This document shows positions 17,163 through 25,206 of a DNA stretch of 36,785 bases, piece by piece. Made by a program: the position numbers and the translations under genes. The notes under the pieces are model-generated. The model searched no databases, was not told the DNA's origin, and was given only the letters and a program-made list of their open reading frames with translations. The first letter of the stretch is position 1. Every line of letters begins with the position of its first letter. The DNA lies in the NCBI GenBank assembly GCA_002701395.1, contig NZVC01000052.1, positions 1 through 36,785 on the forward strand, written 5' to 3'. The stretch is from Maritimibacter sp. (GTDB lineage: Bacteria; Pseudomonadota; Alphaproteobacteria; Rhodobacterales; Rhodobacteraceae).

Positions 17163-17926
17163 GCCCCGCCGCCCGGAAAATCGTTCTGCCGATCTTCGCC
17201 TTCGCCCTGTTCATCAGCCTTTGGGAACTTATCAGTCGCTCACTGGAAATCCCGGTCTACCTGCTGCCCTCGCCCAGTGCGATATGGGAGGGCGGCGCGA
17301 AGCTGGGCACGACGCTGTTCACCAACACCGCCGTGACCTTGAAGACGATCCTTCTGGGCTTTGCCCTATCCTGTGCTGTTGGCATTCCGCTGGGAGTGCT
17401 GGTGTCCGTCAACCGCCTGACGTCCGAGGCGATCTACCCGCTGATCGTGTTCCTGAATGCGATCCCGATCATCTCTATCGCGCCGATCCTTGTGGTCATC
17501 TTCGGCACGGACGAGACGACGCGGCTGATCATCGTAACGCTGACCGCCTTCTTCCCGATCATGGTGGCAACGGCGACAGGGATCATGGACACGCCGCAAG
17601 AGATGCTGGACCTGTCCCGCGTCGCGGGCGCCGGTCCTCTGACCGAGATCCTGACGATCCGCCTGCCCCACGCGGTGCCGTTCATTTTCGGCGGCCTGCG
17701 CATCGGCGTGACGGTGGCGGTGATCGGCGCCGTGGTGGCAGAATTCGTCAACGCCAACCGGGGGTTGGGTTATCTCGTGACGTCTTCCACTGCGCAGTTC
17801 GCGATCCCGACGGCGATGGCCTGCGTGGTGATGCTCGCGGTGGTATCGGTGATCCTTTACGAAGCGGTGAACTGGACCCACCGGCTGCTGTTCGGATGGT
17901 CGTTGCGGAACGATCCGGGGAAATAG
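17159..17926 (+). CDS. NitT/TauT-type ABC transporter permease (importer 1)
   Basis: The 255-residue membrane protein has about six hydrophobic segments and the BPD_transp_1 (EAA) loop G-A-G-P-L-T-E-I-L-T-I-R-L-P-H-A near residues 160-175. It begins inside the end of the ATPase gene (ATGA) after AAGGAG. SsuC/TauC/ThiX-like permeases of this size import sulfonates, nitrate, pyrimidine precursors or aromatic acids. Nothing in the protein itself decides the substrate. The unit ends at a hairpin at 17948. Confidence 0.9.
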   Translation: MSPAARKIVLPIFAFALFISLWELISRSLEIPVYLLPSPSAIWEGGAKLGTTLFTNTAVTLKTILLGFALSCAVGIPLGVLVSVNRLTSEAIYPLIVFLNAIPIISIAPILVVIFGTDETTRLIIVTLTAFFPIMVATATGIMDTPQEMLDLSRVAGAGPLTEILTIRLPHAVPFIFGGLRIGVTVAVIGAVVAEFVNANRGLGYLVTSSTAQFAIPTAMACVVMLAVVSVILYEAVNWTHRLLFGWSLRNDPGK

Positions 17927-17947
17927 GCCGGCGCGGTCCTCAAAGAA

Positions 17948-17973
17948 CGCCGGGCCAAGAAGGCGGCCCGGCG
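17948..17973. terminator. Convergent hairpin, possible two-way terminator
   Basis: A perfect 9-base-pair stem, CGCCGGGCC with GGCCCGGCG, encloses an 8-base loop between two converging genes (permease end 17926, amidohydrolase end 18026). There is no T-run, so it may work as a weak or Rho-assisted terminator. Confidence 0.5.
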
Positions 17974-18025
17974 AGGCACGGCGGCTTTGGGCGGTGATAC
18001 CGCGCGAGCGGTGCGTCGTCCCGGC

Positions 18026-19231
18026 TCAGGCCGCATCCCGGTCCAAGTCCGCATCGGGGTTCAGTTCCTTGACCGTCAGCGAAATCCAATAGGCCGCGCC
18101 ATGACACAGCGCCTCGTCGTTGAAGTCGTAGTCTGGCCGATGGTTGCTTGTCCATTTCGGGTCGTCGCCGTTGCCCATCATCACGTTGCACCCCGGCCGC
18201 TGCAGCAGCATGAAGGCGAAATCGTCGGCTGCGTTGATCGGCGGGTTGTCGGGGTCGACGTTCCCTGCCCCCACCAGCGCCGAGGCGGCGGCGACGGCCT
18301 TGTCACGTTCGGCCAGCGTGTTCACCAGCGCAGGATAGCCCCGCTGATAGTCGATGGTTGCCGTGCAGCCCGACATCGCCGCCGCACCCTCGGCCACCTC
18401 TATGAGCCGTTTCTCGATCTTGTCCTGCACCAAGGGATCGTGGATGCGCGAGGTGCCGTGGATGCGGATGTCCGAAGGGATCACGTTATTGGCCGTCCCC
18501 GCCTCGATCATGCCGATCGACAGTACCGCCGAATCCTGCGCCGAGACGTTGCGCGAGATGATACCGTGAATGCCAAGAATGGTGTGCGCCAAAGGTATGG
18601 TCGGATCGGTCCCCTTCTCGGGCGATCCGCCATGCCCGCCGGTGCCGTGCAGACCTATCACCCAGTGATCCACGGCGGCCAGTTGCGGCCCGACACGGGT
18701 GACGAACTTGCCCACCGGGATGCCCGGCTTGTTGTGCAGCGAATAGACGGCGTCGCAGGGAAAGCGCTCGAACAGGCCGTCGTCGATCATCGCCTGCGCC
18801 CCGGCGCCGCCCTCTTCGGCGGGCTGGAAGATACAGTGCACCGTGCCCCCGAAATCCGGGTTCTCGGCAAGGTAGCGGGCGGCATAGAGCAGCATAACCG
18901 TGTGTCCGTCATGCCCGCATCCGTGCATCTTGCCGGGGATGGTCGAGGCATGGGCAAAGGTATTGCCCTCTGTCATGTTCAGTGCGTCCATGTCGCCACG
19001 GAACCCGATGGACCGGTTCCCTGGACGTTTGCCACGGATCGAGGCGACGACCCCAGTGACACCCAGCCCCGCCTCGAACGGGATTCCCCACTCGGTCAGC
19101 TTGTCCTGCACCAGTTGCGAGGTGCGGAATTCCTCGTAGCTGGTCTCGGGGTGCATGTGAATGTCGCGGCGCAGCGCCGTCATCTCGGCCTCTTGGCTGC
19201 GCAGGGTTTTCATCACCTTGTCCAAATCCAT
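18026..19231 (-). CDS. M20-family amidohydrolase (hippurate hydrolase / ILR1-like)
   Basis: The 401-residue zinc-dependent amidase shows G-F-R-G-D-M-D-A-L (residues 76-84), M-H-G-C-G-H-D-G-H-T with C105 and H107 as likely metal ligands, Q-P-A-E-E-G-G-A-G (E139/E140), the dimerisation-domain G-G-H-G-G-S-P and a final A-D-D-F-A-F-M. Relatives remove acyl groups from amino acids or cleave aryl amides. The ATG at 19231 follows AAAGGAG at good spacing; an upstream in-frame ATG is not supported. The gene starts 172 bases from the divergent binding-protein gene, and a TGGTATGCCA site lies between them. It probably hydrolyses an amide formed or imported in this pathway. Confidence 0.88.
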   Translation of the reverse strand: MDLDKVMKTLRSQEAEMTALRRDIHMHPETSYEEFRTSQLVQDKLTEWGIPFEAGLGVTGVVASIRGKRPGNRSIGFRGDMDALNMTEGNTFAHASTIPGKMHGCGHDGHTVMLLYAARYLAENPDFGGTVHCIFQPAEEGGAGAQAMIDDGLFERFPCDAVYSLHNKPGIPVGKFVTRVGPQLAAVDHWVIGLHGTGGHGGSPEKGTDPTIPLAHTILGIHGIISRNVSAQDSAVLSIGMIEAGTANNVIPSDIRIHGTSRIHDPLVQDKIEKRLIEVAEGAAAMSGCTATIDYQRGYPALVNTLAERDKAVAAASALVGAGNVDPDNPPINAADDFAFMLLQRPGCNVMMGNGDDPKWTSNHRPDYDFNDEALCHGAAYWISLTVKELNPDADLDRDAA

Positions 19232-19339
19232 ACCGTTCTCCTTTCGGGGCTGTCGCGAATGCACGTTTTTTGTGCCGTTCGACCGGAACGCACCGAGCGG
19301 GGGCGCCATTCAGTGGACGATACACCATTGGCACTCTAC

Positions 19340-19349
19340 TGGTATGCCA
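19340..19349. promoter_or_regulatory. Candidate GntR operator TGGTATGCCA (M20 / binding-protein promoter)
   Basis: TGGTATGCCA, flanked AC on the left and TTG on the right, lies 54 bases upstream of the binding-protein ATG at 19404 and about 110 bases from the divergent amidohydrolase start. It is identical in sequence to the site at 16259 and to the reverse complement of the site at 25130. Confidence 0.62.
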
Positions 19350-19403
19350 TTGCCACACAAGACCCGGCGACGCGAAATCCAAACCCGTAGGAGAGATGAA
19401 TTG

Positions 19404-20381
19404 ATGAGACGCACCACAACGATTGCATTATGCGGCTTCGCGATTGGCGCTTCGGCCCAGATGGCCGCTGCCGCCGACGCGGTGGATTTTCAGCTCGACT
19501 GGACTCCGGGCGGCATTTCGGCGGCCTATTACCTTGGCGTCGAACAAGGCTGCTTCACGGACCAGGACATCGACGTCACCATCTCGCGCGGGTATGGCGC
19601 GGCGGACGCGGTCACCAAGGTCGCGACCGGCGTCGCCGATTTCTCTGTCACCGACCTTGGTGTGATCATCGGCACGATTGCCGAAAGCGATGCGCCCGTG
19701 AAGGCGATCATGCCCATCGTGTCGCAGTCGCCGATGGCCATCGCCGTCATGGCCGACAGCGAGATCACATAGTTGAAAGACCTCGAAGGTCACTCCATCG
19801 CCTCGTCCGTGGGCAACGCCGCGATGGAATTCCTGCCGCTGGGCATGGATGCCGTTGGCGGCGATATGTCCGATGTCGAGATCATCACCGCCGAAAGCTC
19901 GGCCCTGACCGGCCTGTTGCTGCAAAAGCGGGTCGACGCACTGGCCAGCTACATCACCTCGGTCAAGCGGATCGAGGCCATCGCAGCCCAGTCGGGACTG
20001 GAGGTACGTGGCATCCACTACGGCGACGCGCTGGACATCTACAACGCCTCGATCTTCACCTCTGACGCGATGATCGCCGAGAACCCGGATCTTGTGAAAC
20101 GGTTCATGGCGGCGGTCGAATGCACCTATGACGCCGCCCGCGCCGACCCGGCGGCGGCGGTCGACGCCATCGTGGCGGGCGTCGAAGGGATGCAGCGCGA
20201 GACGCAGACCGACATGGTGCCCTTCTCGTTCGGGTTCGCCTTCGACAACCCGGTGTTCGAGGCCAACGGATACGCCTTCGACATCGACCGCGTCGCTCAT
20301 AACATCGCGGTGGTCGACAAGGTCACGCCGCTGTCGCGCGACCTGCCCCCCGAGGACGTGGTCTACGTCCCCGCCGAGTAA
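19404..20381 (+). pseudogene. NMT1/TauA-type periplasmic binding protein interrupted by an in-frame amber codon
   Basis: One continuous frame encodes a binding protein of about 325 residues, broken only by TAG at 19770-19772. The first part has a signal peptide (M-R-R-T-T-T-I-A-L, cleavage after A-A-A-A-D or nearby) and the NMT1/THI5 start V-D-F-Q-L-D-W-T-P-G-G-I-S-A-A-Y. The second part begins right after the stop with L-K-D-L-E-G-H-S-I-A-S and continues with all expected family features to a normal end at 20381. The frame is unchanged, so a single base change (for example TCG to TAG) explains it. The ATG at 19404 has GGAGAG upstream. Either the gene is a recent pseudogene, or the amber is read through or is a sequence error. 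It probably belonged to importer 1. Confidence 0.82.
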
Positions 20382-20447
20382 GTCCCCCGCCGGCGGCGCG
20401 CGGTTTTCCCGTTCGTGCGCGGCCGGCCCTGACGATACGGAGTTTCC

Positions 20448-21377
20448 ATGCCGCTTATCACTGCCCGGTCCAACGGTGTCTTCACCATCTCGGCGACCCC
20501 ATTTTCCGAGGATGGATCGCTAGACCTCGACAGCACCGACCGCCTGACCGACTTCTACGTGAAGGAGGGCGCAAGCGGGCTGACGATCCTTGGCATGATG
20601 GGCGAAGCGTCCAAGCTGACGCAGCCCGAGGCTCGGACCTTCGTGGAACGGGTGATTGGCCGTGTGCCGGACCTGCCCGTCGTGGTCGGCGTGTCGGCCT
20701 CGGGCCTCGTTGCGATCTCGGAACTGACCAAGGCCGCGATGGACGCGGGCGCGGCTGGCGTCATGGTCGCGCCGCCGCCGTCGCTGACCACCAATGAAAC
20801 GATCGAGGCGTATTACGCCAACGTCGTCGATGCCATCGGCACCGACGTCCCGCTGGTTCTGCAGGACTTTCCGCTGTCGACCACCGTCCCGAGTTCGACC
20901 GCCACCCTTGGGCGCATCTTCGAAGCCCATCCGTCGATCGTGATGCTCAAGCACGAGGACTGGCCGGGGCTTGAGAAGATTTCGGCGCTGCGCAAGGCCG
21001 AGGCCGAAGGACGCCGCCGAACCGCCATTCTGTGCGGCAATGGCGGCATGTTCCTGCCCGAGGAAATGGCCCGGGGCGCCGACGGCGCGATGACCGGCTT
21101 CTGCTTCCCGCGTATGATGGCCGATGTTTGCAAGCTGATGACCGCGGGCGAGATCGAACACTCGCGCGACATCTTCGACGCCTACCTGCCGCTGGTACGG
21201 TACGAACAGCAGCCGGGCGTCGGACTGGCGGTGCGCAAGTACGTGTTCCACGCGCGCGGGGTGATCGCGTCGTCGAAGATCCGCGCGCCCGGTGCGCCGC
21301 TCGCCCCTGCTGCGGTGGCAGAGGTCGAGACGCTTATCAAACGGCAGGAAGCGCGGCTCGCGGACCTTTGCGGCTGA
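20448..21377 (+). CDS. DapA-like (dihydrodipicolinate synthase/N-acetylneuraminate lyase family) aldolase or hydro-lyase
   Basis: This 309-residue TIM-barrel protein of the class I aldolase family has the Schiff-base lysine at K168 in V-M-L-K-H-E-D. Two family features are altered. The usual L-Y-N-x-P strand reads L-Q-D-F-P, so the catalytic tyrosine (Y133 in E. coli DapA) is Gln. The usual G-T-T-G-E is G-M-M-G-E-A. It is therefore not expected to make dihydrodipicolinate. A role in cleaving or dehydrating a keto-acid intermediate is inferred. A good ribosome site (CGGAG, 5 bases from ATG) lies upstream. It follows the broken binding-protein gene by 66 bases, probably in the same transcript. 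Confidence 0.85.
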   Translation: MPLITARSNGVFTISATPFSEDGSLDLDSTDRLTDFYVKEGASGLTILGMMGEASKLTQPEARTFVERVIGRVPDLPVVVGVSASGLVAISELTKAAMDAGAAGVMVAPPPSLTTNETIEAYYANVVDAIGTDVPLVLQDFPLSTTVPSSTATLGRIFEAHPSIVMLKHEDWPGLEKISALRKAEAEGRRRTAILCGNGGMFLPEEMARGADGAMTGFCFPRMMADVCKLMTAGEIEHSRDIFDAYLPLVRYEQQPGVGLAVRKYVFHARGVIASSKIRAPGAPLAPAAVAEVETLIKRQEARLADLCG

Positions 21378-21384
21378 CCGGGGA

Positions 21385-22779
21385 TCAGGCCCGGCTGGAG
21401 TAGCCTTCAAGCTCTCGGTCGGGCATCCACAGGCAGGCCATCAGCGCCACCGCCATCATCAGGATCGCTGGCACCACCAGCGTCCAGGCCGGCCAGCCCG
21501 CCCCGCCGTTGCCATCAAGCCCCCCATCAAGTCCCGAGGCCACGGCGGCAAGCCCGGCGGCAGACGCGCCGACCGTCGCGCCCATCGCCCGCATAAAGCC
21601 CATCACTCCCAGCGCCGCGCCCATGTTCTCGGGCCGCGCCGCGTTCTGCACCGCCAGCAGGAAGATCGGGTACATGATGCCGACACCGACCCCCAGCGAA
21701 AACGACCCGACCTCGACCATCGCAAAGCTTCCGCCAGCGCCGATGACGACCGCCAGCAGAAGACCTCCGACGACCGCGATGCTTGCCCCTGCCAGCATGA
21801 TCGGACGATAGCGCGGGTCGCGCAGCAGCAGGCGCGGCGGAAGGTACGGGCCCAGCATTACCCCGCTGAGAAAGCCAAGAATCGCTACCCCCGCCTCGGT
21901 CGCCGTCATCCCGAAGGCGGAACGCCAGTACAGCGGCAGGTAGATCGCCAGCCCGATATTGGCGCCCTGCGCACAGAACAGCGCCACCGCGTTCAGAAGG
22001 ATCGTCCGCTCGGTCAGCACGTGAATCGGCACCAGCGGGTCGGCGGCACGGGTCATGCGGTAACCGAAGCCGACCCAGAACAACGCCGCCACGGCCAGGA
22101 AGCCCAGCGCAACCACCGCATTCGCGGCCGAGCCCGTCGCGTTGTCCAGCGCGAGTATCGTCGCGAACGTCGCCACAGACAGAAGCCCCGCGCCCAATAC
22201 GTCGATCTTCCGTGTCCGCCGTGCCGCACCGGTGCGGTCTGCCGTCAGGATCATGACGGCGACCAACGCGCCCAACGGCAGGTTCAGCCAGAAAACCGCG
22301 CTCCAATGCAGGTTGTCGGCAAGGATGCCGCCCGCGACGGGCCCAAAGACCGAGGACACCGCATAGATGGTCGAGATCCCGGCGGCGAACAGCGCCCGCT
22401 TGCGCATCGGCACAAGGTCGGCGACGACAACGAAGGGCAGCGCGATCAATCCCCCTGCCCCCGCGCCCTGCAACGCCCGCGCCGCGACCAGCAGCGCAAG
22501 GTCGCGGGCCAGTGCCGCTGCGACCGAGCCGATGACGAACAGCCCCACCGCGATCAGCAGAGCGCGGCGGCGTCCGTGAATGTCGGCAAACGCGCCAAGG
22601 ATCGGCGCCGTCGCGGTTGCCGCCATCAGATAGCTGGTGGCGACCCAGGGCAGCAGTCGCCCGCCGCCCAGTTCGGCGGCGATGTCCCCCATCACCGGGC
22701 CGATGATCGTCTGTTCCAGCGCGGCAAGGAACAACGCCAGCAGCGCCGCGACAAGCATCAAGCGGCGGCGCTGGGGCAT
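21385..22779 (-). CDS. MFS transporter, DHA2 (14-helix, EmrB/QacA-like) family
   Basis: The hydrophobic protein has about 464 residues and many membrane segments. It carries the DHA2 motifs L-A-A-L-E-Q-T-I (helix 1), the G-x-x-x-D-x-x-G-R-R-R loop (here G-A-F-A-D-I-H-G-R-R-R) and G-P-V-A-G-G-I-L in helix 5. It is an H+-coupled exporter, or possibly an importer, of small organic compounds. The start is uncertain: the frame extends up to 22881, but that would overlap the regulator gene ending at 22820. I take the ATG at 22779, and a TTG a few codons upstream is possible. It lies just downstream of a GntR gene on the same strand and probably shares its transcript. It may export the pathway substrate or a toxic intermediate. 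Confidence 0.85.
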   Translation of the reverse strand: MPQRRRLMLVAALLALFLAALEQTIIGPVMGDIAAELGGGRLLPWVATSYLMAATATAPILGAFADIHGRRRALLIAVGLFVIGSVAAALARDLALLVAARALQGAGAGGLIALPFVVVADLVPMRKRALFAAGISTIYAVSSVFGPVAGGILADNLHWSAVFWLNLPLGALVAVMILTADRTGAARRTRKIDVLGAGLLSVATFATILALDNATGSAANAVVALGFLAVAALFWVGFGYRMTRAADPLVPIHVLTERTILLNAVALFCAQGANIGLAIYLPLYWRSAFGMTATEAGVAILGFLSGVMLGPYLPPRLLLRDPRYRPIMLAGASIAVVGGLLLAVVIGAGGSFAMVEVGSFSLGVGVGIMYPIFLLAVQNAARPENMGAALGVMGFMRAMGATVGASAAGLAAVASGLDGGLDGNGGAGWPAWTLVVPAILMMAVALMACLWMPDRELEGYSSRA

Positions 22780-22819
22780 CTCCGTTGGAAGGTCGTCCGT
22801 CAAGGTGTCTGGTATCCGG

Positions 22820-23506
22820 TCAGGTTCTGCGGCCAAGGATATAGTCGATGATCGCATCGCGCACGTGGTCAAGATGCGCACCCATCAGGTCGCGCGACCG
22901 CTCGGGGTCGTCACCCGCGACGGCGCGGATAAGCGCAAGGTGCTCTTCGGCGCCGGGCGTGCGGCGATGCGAGATGCGCGCGGTGTTGAACAGGTGCGTC
23001 CGACGGCGCAAATCGCGGATCGCGGCCACGATCATCGGATTGCCCGCCGCCTCTGCGATTGTATTGTGAACGAGATCGTCGACGTCCCAGTGCTCCGAGG
23101 TGCTGACCTCGGCCGCGTCGCGCAGCGCGATGATTGCGACTTCGACCTTCAGCAACGCCTCGGGCGTGATGCGCCCGGTGGCGCGGCCCGAGACCTCGAC
23201 TTCGAGGATGCGACGCATGTCCAGAAGGCTGACGTAGTTTTCGACGCTAAGTTCGGCCACGACCAGCATGCGACCCTGCCGGCGTGACACAAGCTGTTCC
23301 GCCTCCAGCCGCCCTAGCGCCTCGCGGACCGGGGTGCGCGAGATGCCCAGGACCTCGGCCAGCCGCCGCTCTTGCAGAACCTGCCCCGGCTTCAGCTCAC
23401 CCGACAGCATCCGGTCAAGGATGCGCCCATAGGCGAAGTCGGCAAGGCTGACGCCCGCCTCTTCCACCGGCCGTTCACGGACTGCGCTTGCGTTCAGATC
23501 CTCCAT
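22820..23506 (-). CDS. GntR-family regulator, FCD type (copy A)
   Basis: The 228-residue protein has a winged helix at residues about 20-85 with the recognition segment S-R-T-P-V-R-E-A-L-G-R-L-E-A-E. The C-terminal FCD domain has likely metal ligands D and H in D-D-L-V-H-N-T-I and H in A-H-L-D-H-V-R-D. It is a paralogue of the regulator at 34968: the recognition segment is identical, and both contain R-D-L-R-R-R-T-H. It is the first gene of a leftward unit with the MFS transporter and is divergent from the nitrilase-family gene at 23732. A 13-base-pair perfect hairpin lies in its 5' leader, and a TGGTATRCCA-like site lies farther upstream. I chose the ATG at 23506 because the frame upstream has no coding character. 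Confidence 0.88.
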   Translation of the reverse strand: MEDLNASAVRERPVEEAGVSLADFAYGRILDRMLSGELKPGQVLQERRLAEVLGISRTPVREALGRLEAEQLVSRRQGRMLVVAELSVENYVSLLDMRRILEVEVSGRATGRITPEALLKVEVAIIALRDAAEVSTSEHWDVDDLVHNTIAEAAGNPMIVAAIRDLRRRTHLFNTARISHRRTPGAEEHLALIRAVAGDDPERSRDLMGAHLDHVRDAIIDYILGRRT

Positions 23507-23532
23507 TCTTCGTCGTTCCCTTCCCGGCCAGC

Positions 23533-23564
23533 GGCACCTGCCGCTCAAAAAAGCGGCAGGTGCC
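23533..23564. repeat. Perfect 13-bp inverted repeat in the leader of the GntR/MFS unit
   Basis: GGCACCTGCCGCT (23533-23545) and its exact complement (23552-23564) flank a 6-base loop. On the minus strand the loop is TTTTTG. The hairpin begins 27 bases upstream of the regulator ATG and would be in its mRNA leader if transcription starts upstream. It has no T-run after it in either direction, so it is not a standard terminator. It may be an operator or an RNA element that shields the ribosome site. Confidence 0.6.
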
Positions 23565-23615
23565 TGTAAGAACCAAATTCGTACTCGCACTGCGCCTTGA
23601 CGGCTCGCGTACCAT

Positions 23616-23625
23616 CGGTATGCCA
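23616..23625. promoter_or_regulatory. Candidate GntR operator CGGTATGCCA (nitrilase A / GntR A)
   Basis: CGGTATGCCA differs by one base from the sites at 16259, 19340 and 25130. It lies about 107 bases upstream of the rightward nitrilase-family start and about 110 bases from the leftward regulator start, so it could control both. Confidence 0.55.
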
Positions 23626-23731
23626 TTGGAGCACCTATTGGAAGATGTTTCGCGCATGACGCTGCGCGCCCACTTCCCCGCTTCCCACCCGCCGCCCGAA
23701 CCCGCGGCCTTCCAACGACCGGAGCCTTCAC

Positions 23732-24754
23732 ATGGCCATCACGCCCTGGCGCGCAACCTGTATACAAGTCGACAGCAAGCTCGCCTTCCCCGCCGAGACC
23801 AAAGAGGCCGCCTGGGCCGTCATCAACGGCAATATCGACGTCGCTCTCGCCGCCATCGAGGCTGCCTGCGACAGCGACGCGCCGCCAAAACTGGTGGTTC
23901 TGCCCGAGTTCGTCTTTCAGGGCCCGCAACGCAGCCTGCCCGCAAGCGTCTGGATCGAACGCGCCTGCACCACGATCCCCGGCGCCATCACCGATCGCCT
24001 GGCCGAGGTCGCGATCAAGCGCGGCATCTATATTGCCGGCAACCATTTCGAGGTCGATCCGAAGTGGCCCGACCGCTATTTCAACTCCTCCTTCCTGCTG
24101 GACCCGAACGGCGAGGTCATCCTGCGCTATCGTCGGATCAACACCGGCAGCTGGACGTCGCCGCACGACATCCTTGACGAATACCGCGCGGCCTATGGCG
24201 AAGACGGTATTTTCCCGGTCGTAGACACCGAACTCGGCCGTCTGGCGATCTTTCCCTGCGGCGAAGTCTCGGTGCCCGAGATCACCCGCTCGTTCATGCT
24301 GCGTGGCGCCGAGGTCATCCTGCACCCCGACAACGCGCCGGTCAGCACGCTGGCGGATTGCGCGAAGCGCTGCCGCGCGGCAGAGAACATGGTCTACCTG
24401 ATCTCGTGCAATCTGTCGGGCACCGCGGGCTTTTCAGACACGCTGACCGGCGGGCACTCGATGATCGTCGATTATCGCGGCGACCTGATCGCATTCGAGG
24501 AAAGCGACAAGGCGTCGAACGCCTGTTCCGCGATGATCGACGTCGAGGCGCTTCAGGCGGCGCGCCATGACACCGGGATGGCGAACGGCCTGATGCGGTC
24601 GCGGTTCGAAATGTACCGCGACTATTACGGCAGCGCCGATTTCTACCCAGCGAACAGTCTGGCCGAGGCCTCTGTCGAGACCAACGACGATTTCGCAGCG
24701 GTACATCAGAAAGCGCTGGCGAACATGTCGGCCGCCGGCGTCCTGCGCGACTGA
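23732..24754 (+). CDS. Nitrilase-superfamily C-N hydrolase with Arg at the catalytic Lys position (copy A)
   Basis: This 340-residue carbon-nitrogen hydrolase has the catalytic Glu (E59 in V-V-L-P-E-F) and Cys (C176 in A-I-F-P-C-G-E). The third residue of the Glu-Lys-Cys triad, normally Lys in a Y-R-K-x motif, reads L-R-Y-R-R-I-N, so R135 stands in its place. The paralogue at 33604 shows the same change. Relatives hydrolyse amides, nitriles or N-carbamoyl compounds. The ATG at 23732 starts M-A-I-T-P-W-R-A-T-C, matching the N-terminus of the paralogue. The protein is cytoplasmic, with no signal peptide. Its neighbours suggest it removes nitrogen from an imported amide-type substrate. Exact chemistry is unknown because of the Arg. 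Confidence 0.85.
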   Translation: MAITPWRATCIQVDSKLAFPAETKEAAWAVINGNIDVALAAIEAACDSDAPPKLVVLPEFVFQGPQRSLPASVWIERACTTIPGAITDRLAEVAIKRGIYIAGNHFEVDPKWPDRYFNSSFLLDPNGEVILRYRRINTGSWTSPHDILDEYRAAYGEDGIFPVVDTELGRLAIFPCGEVSVPEITRSFMLRGAEVILHPDNAPVSTLADCAKRCRAAENMVYLISCNLSGTAGFSDTLTGGHSMIVDYRGDLIAFEESDKASNACSAMIDVEALQAARHDTGMANGLMRSRFEMYRDYYGSADFYPANSLAEASVETNDDFAAVHQKALANMSAAGVLRD

Positions 24755-24774
24755 CCTCGCTGATAACACCCATC

Positions 24775-24807
24775 TCGCGGGCGCGCGCCACGGCGCCGCG
24801 CCCGCGA
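24775..24807. terminator. GC-rich hairpin after nitrilase A
   Basis: An 11-base-pair perfect stem, TCGCGGGCGCG with CGCGCCCGCGA, and an 11-base loop lie 21 bases after the nitrilase stop codon. No T-run follows, so it is a probable but non-canonical terminator. Confidence 0.5.
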
Positions 24808-25129
24808 CACCGGCCAATCGGACGGCCCCTGCTCCCCCTTTACACTCTGAACGAAAAAGCCGGGCGGCGTGAATGCTGCACGGCAGCACCGGACGCGTCG
24901 AGATCCGCGAATGTCGCTGGACCGACCGCCAGCTTCACCGCAAGATCGGCCGGTCTTTCGGTTCCTGCGGCAGTGAAGCTCAGCCGCCCCCGCGCAGCCC
25001 CGATTCCTTTCCCGCTGCGAGCGATTTTGAACATTGGCCGCCTCGCAGCGCGGAAATTTAAGGCAAATCGCGCATCGCTCCCGTCGCTCCATGCACCGGC
25101 CCCGGTTTCCTTTGTGACGTGTTTATTGT

Positions 25130-25139
25130 TGGCATACCA
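25130..25139. promoter_or_regulatory. Candidate GntR operator TGGCATACCA (importer 2)
   Basis: TGGCATACCA is the reverse complement of TGGTATGCCA found at 16259 and 19340. It lies 68 bases upstream of the binding-protein ATG, next to an AT-rich segment (GTTTATTGTT) that could be part of the promoter. Confidence 0.6.
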
Positions 25140-25206
25140 TGTGAATGCCAACTCAAGACCGATGAGAAACCGCCTACATCCGGGCGCCAAACGAGAGGCC
25201 AGCCAA

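Larger units (their letters stand above)
24755..25206. other. Intergenic region between nitrilase A and importer 2
   Basis: These 452 bases hold a GC-rich hairpin just after the nitrilase gene (24775-24807), an operator-like site at 25130 and the promoter of the binding-protein gene at 25207. A minus-strand frame of 64 codons (24840-25034, starting M-F-K-I-A-R-S-G-K) is open, but I recognise nothing in it and see no strong ribosome site, so I leave it uncalled. The sequence around 25110-25150 is noticeably AT-richer, as expected for a promoter. Confidence 0.5.

Noticed and set aside
21292..22851. 519-codon plus-strand frame opposite the MFS gene
   Set aside because: His/Arg/Gln-rich shadow of a hydrophobic membrane-protein gene on the other strand.
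24840..25034. 64-codon minus-strand frame in the importer 2 promoter region
   Set aside because: No recognised family, no clear ribosome site, and it lies next to a promoter and operator; kept only as a remark in the intergenic entry.
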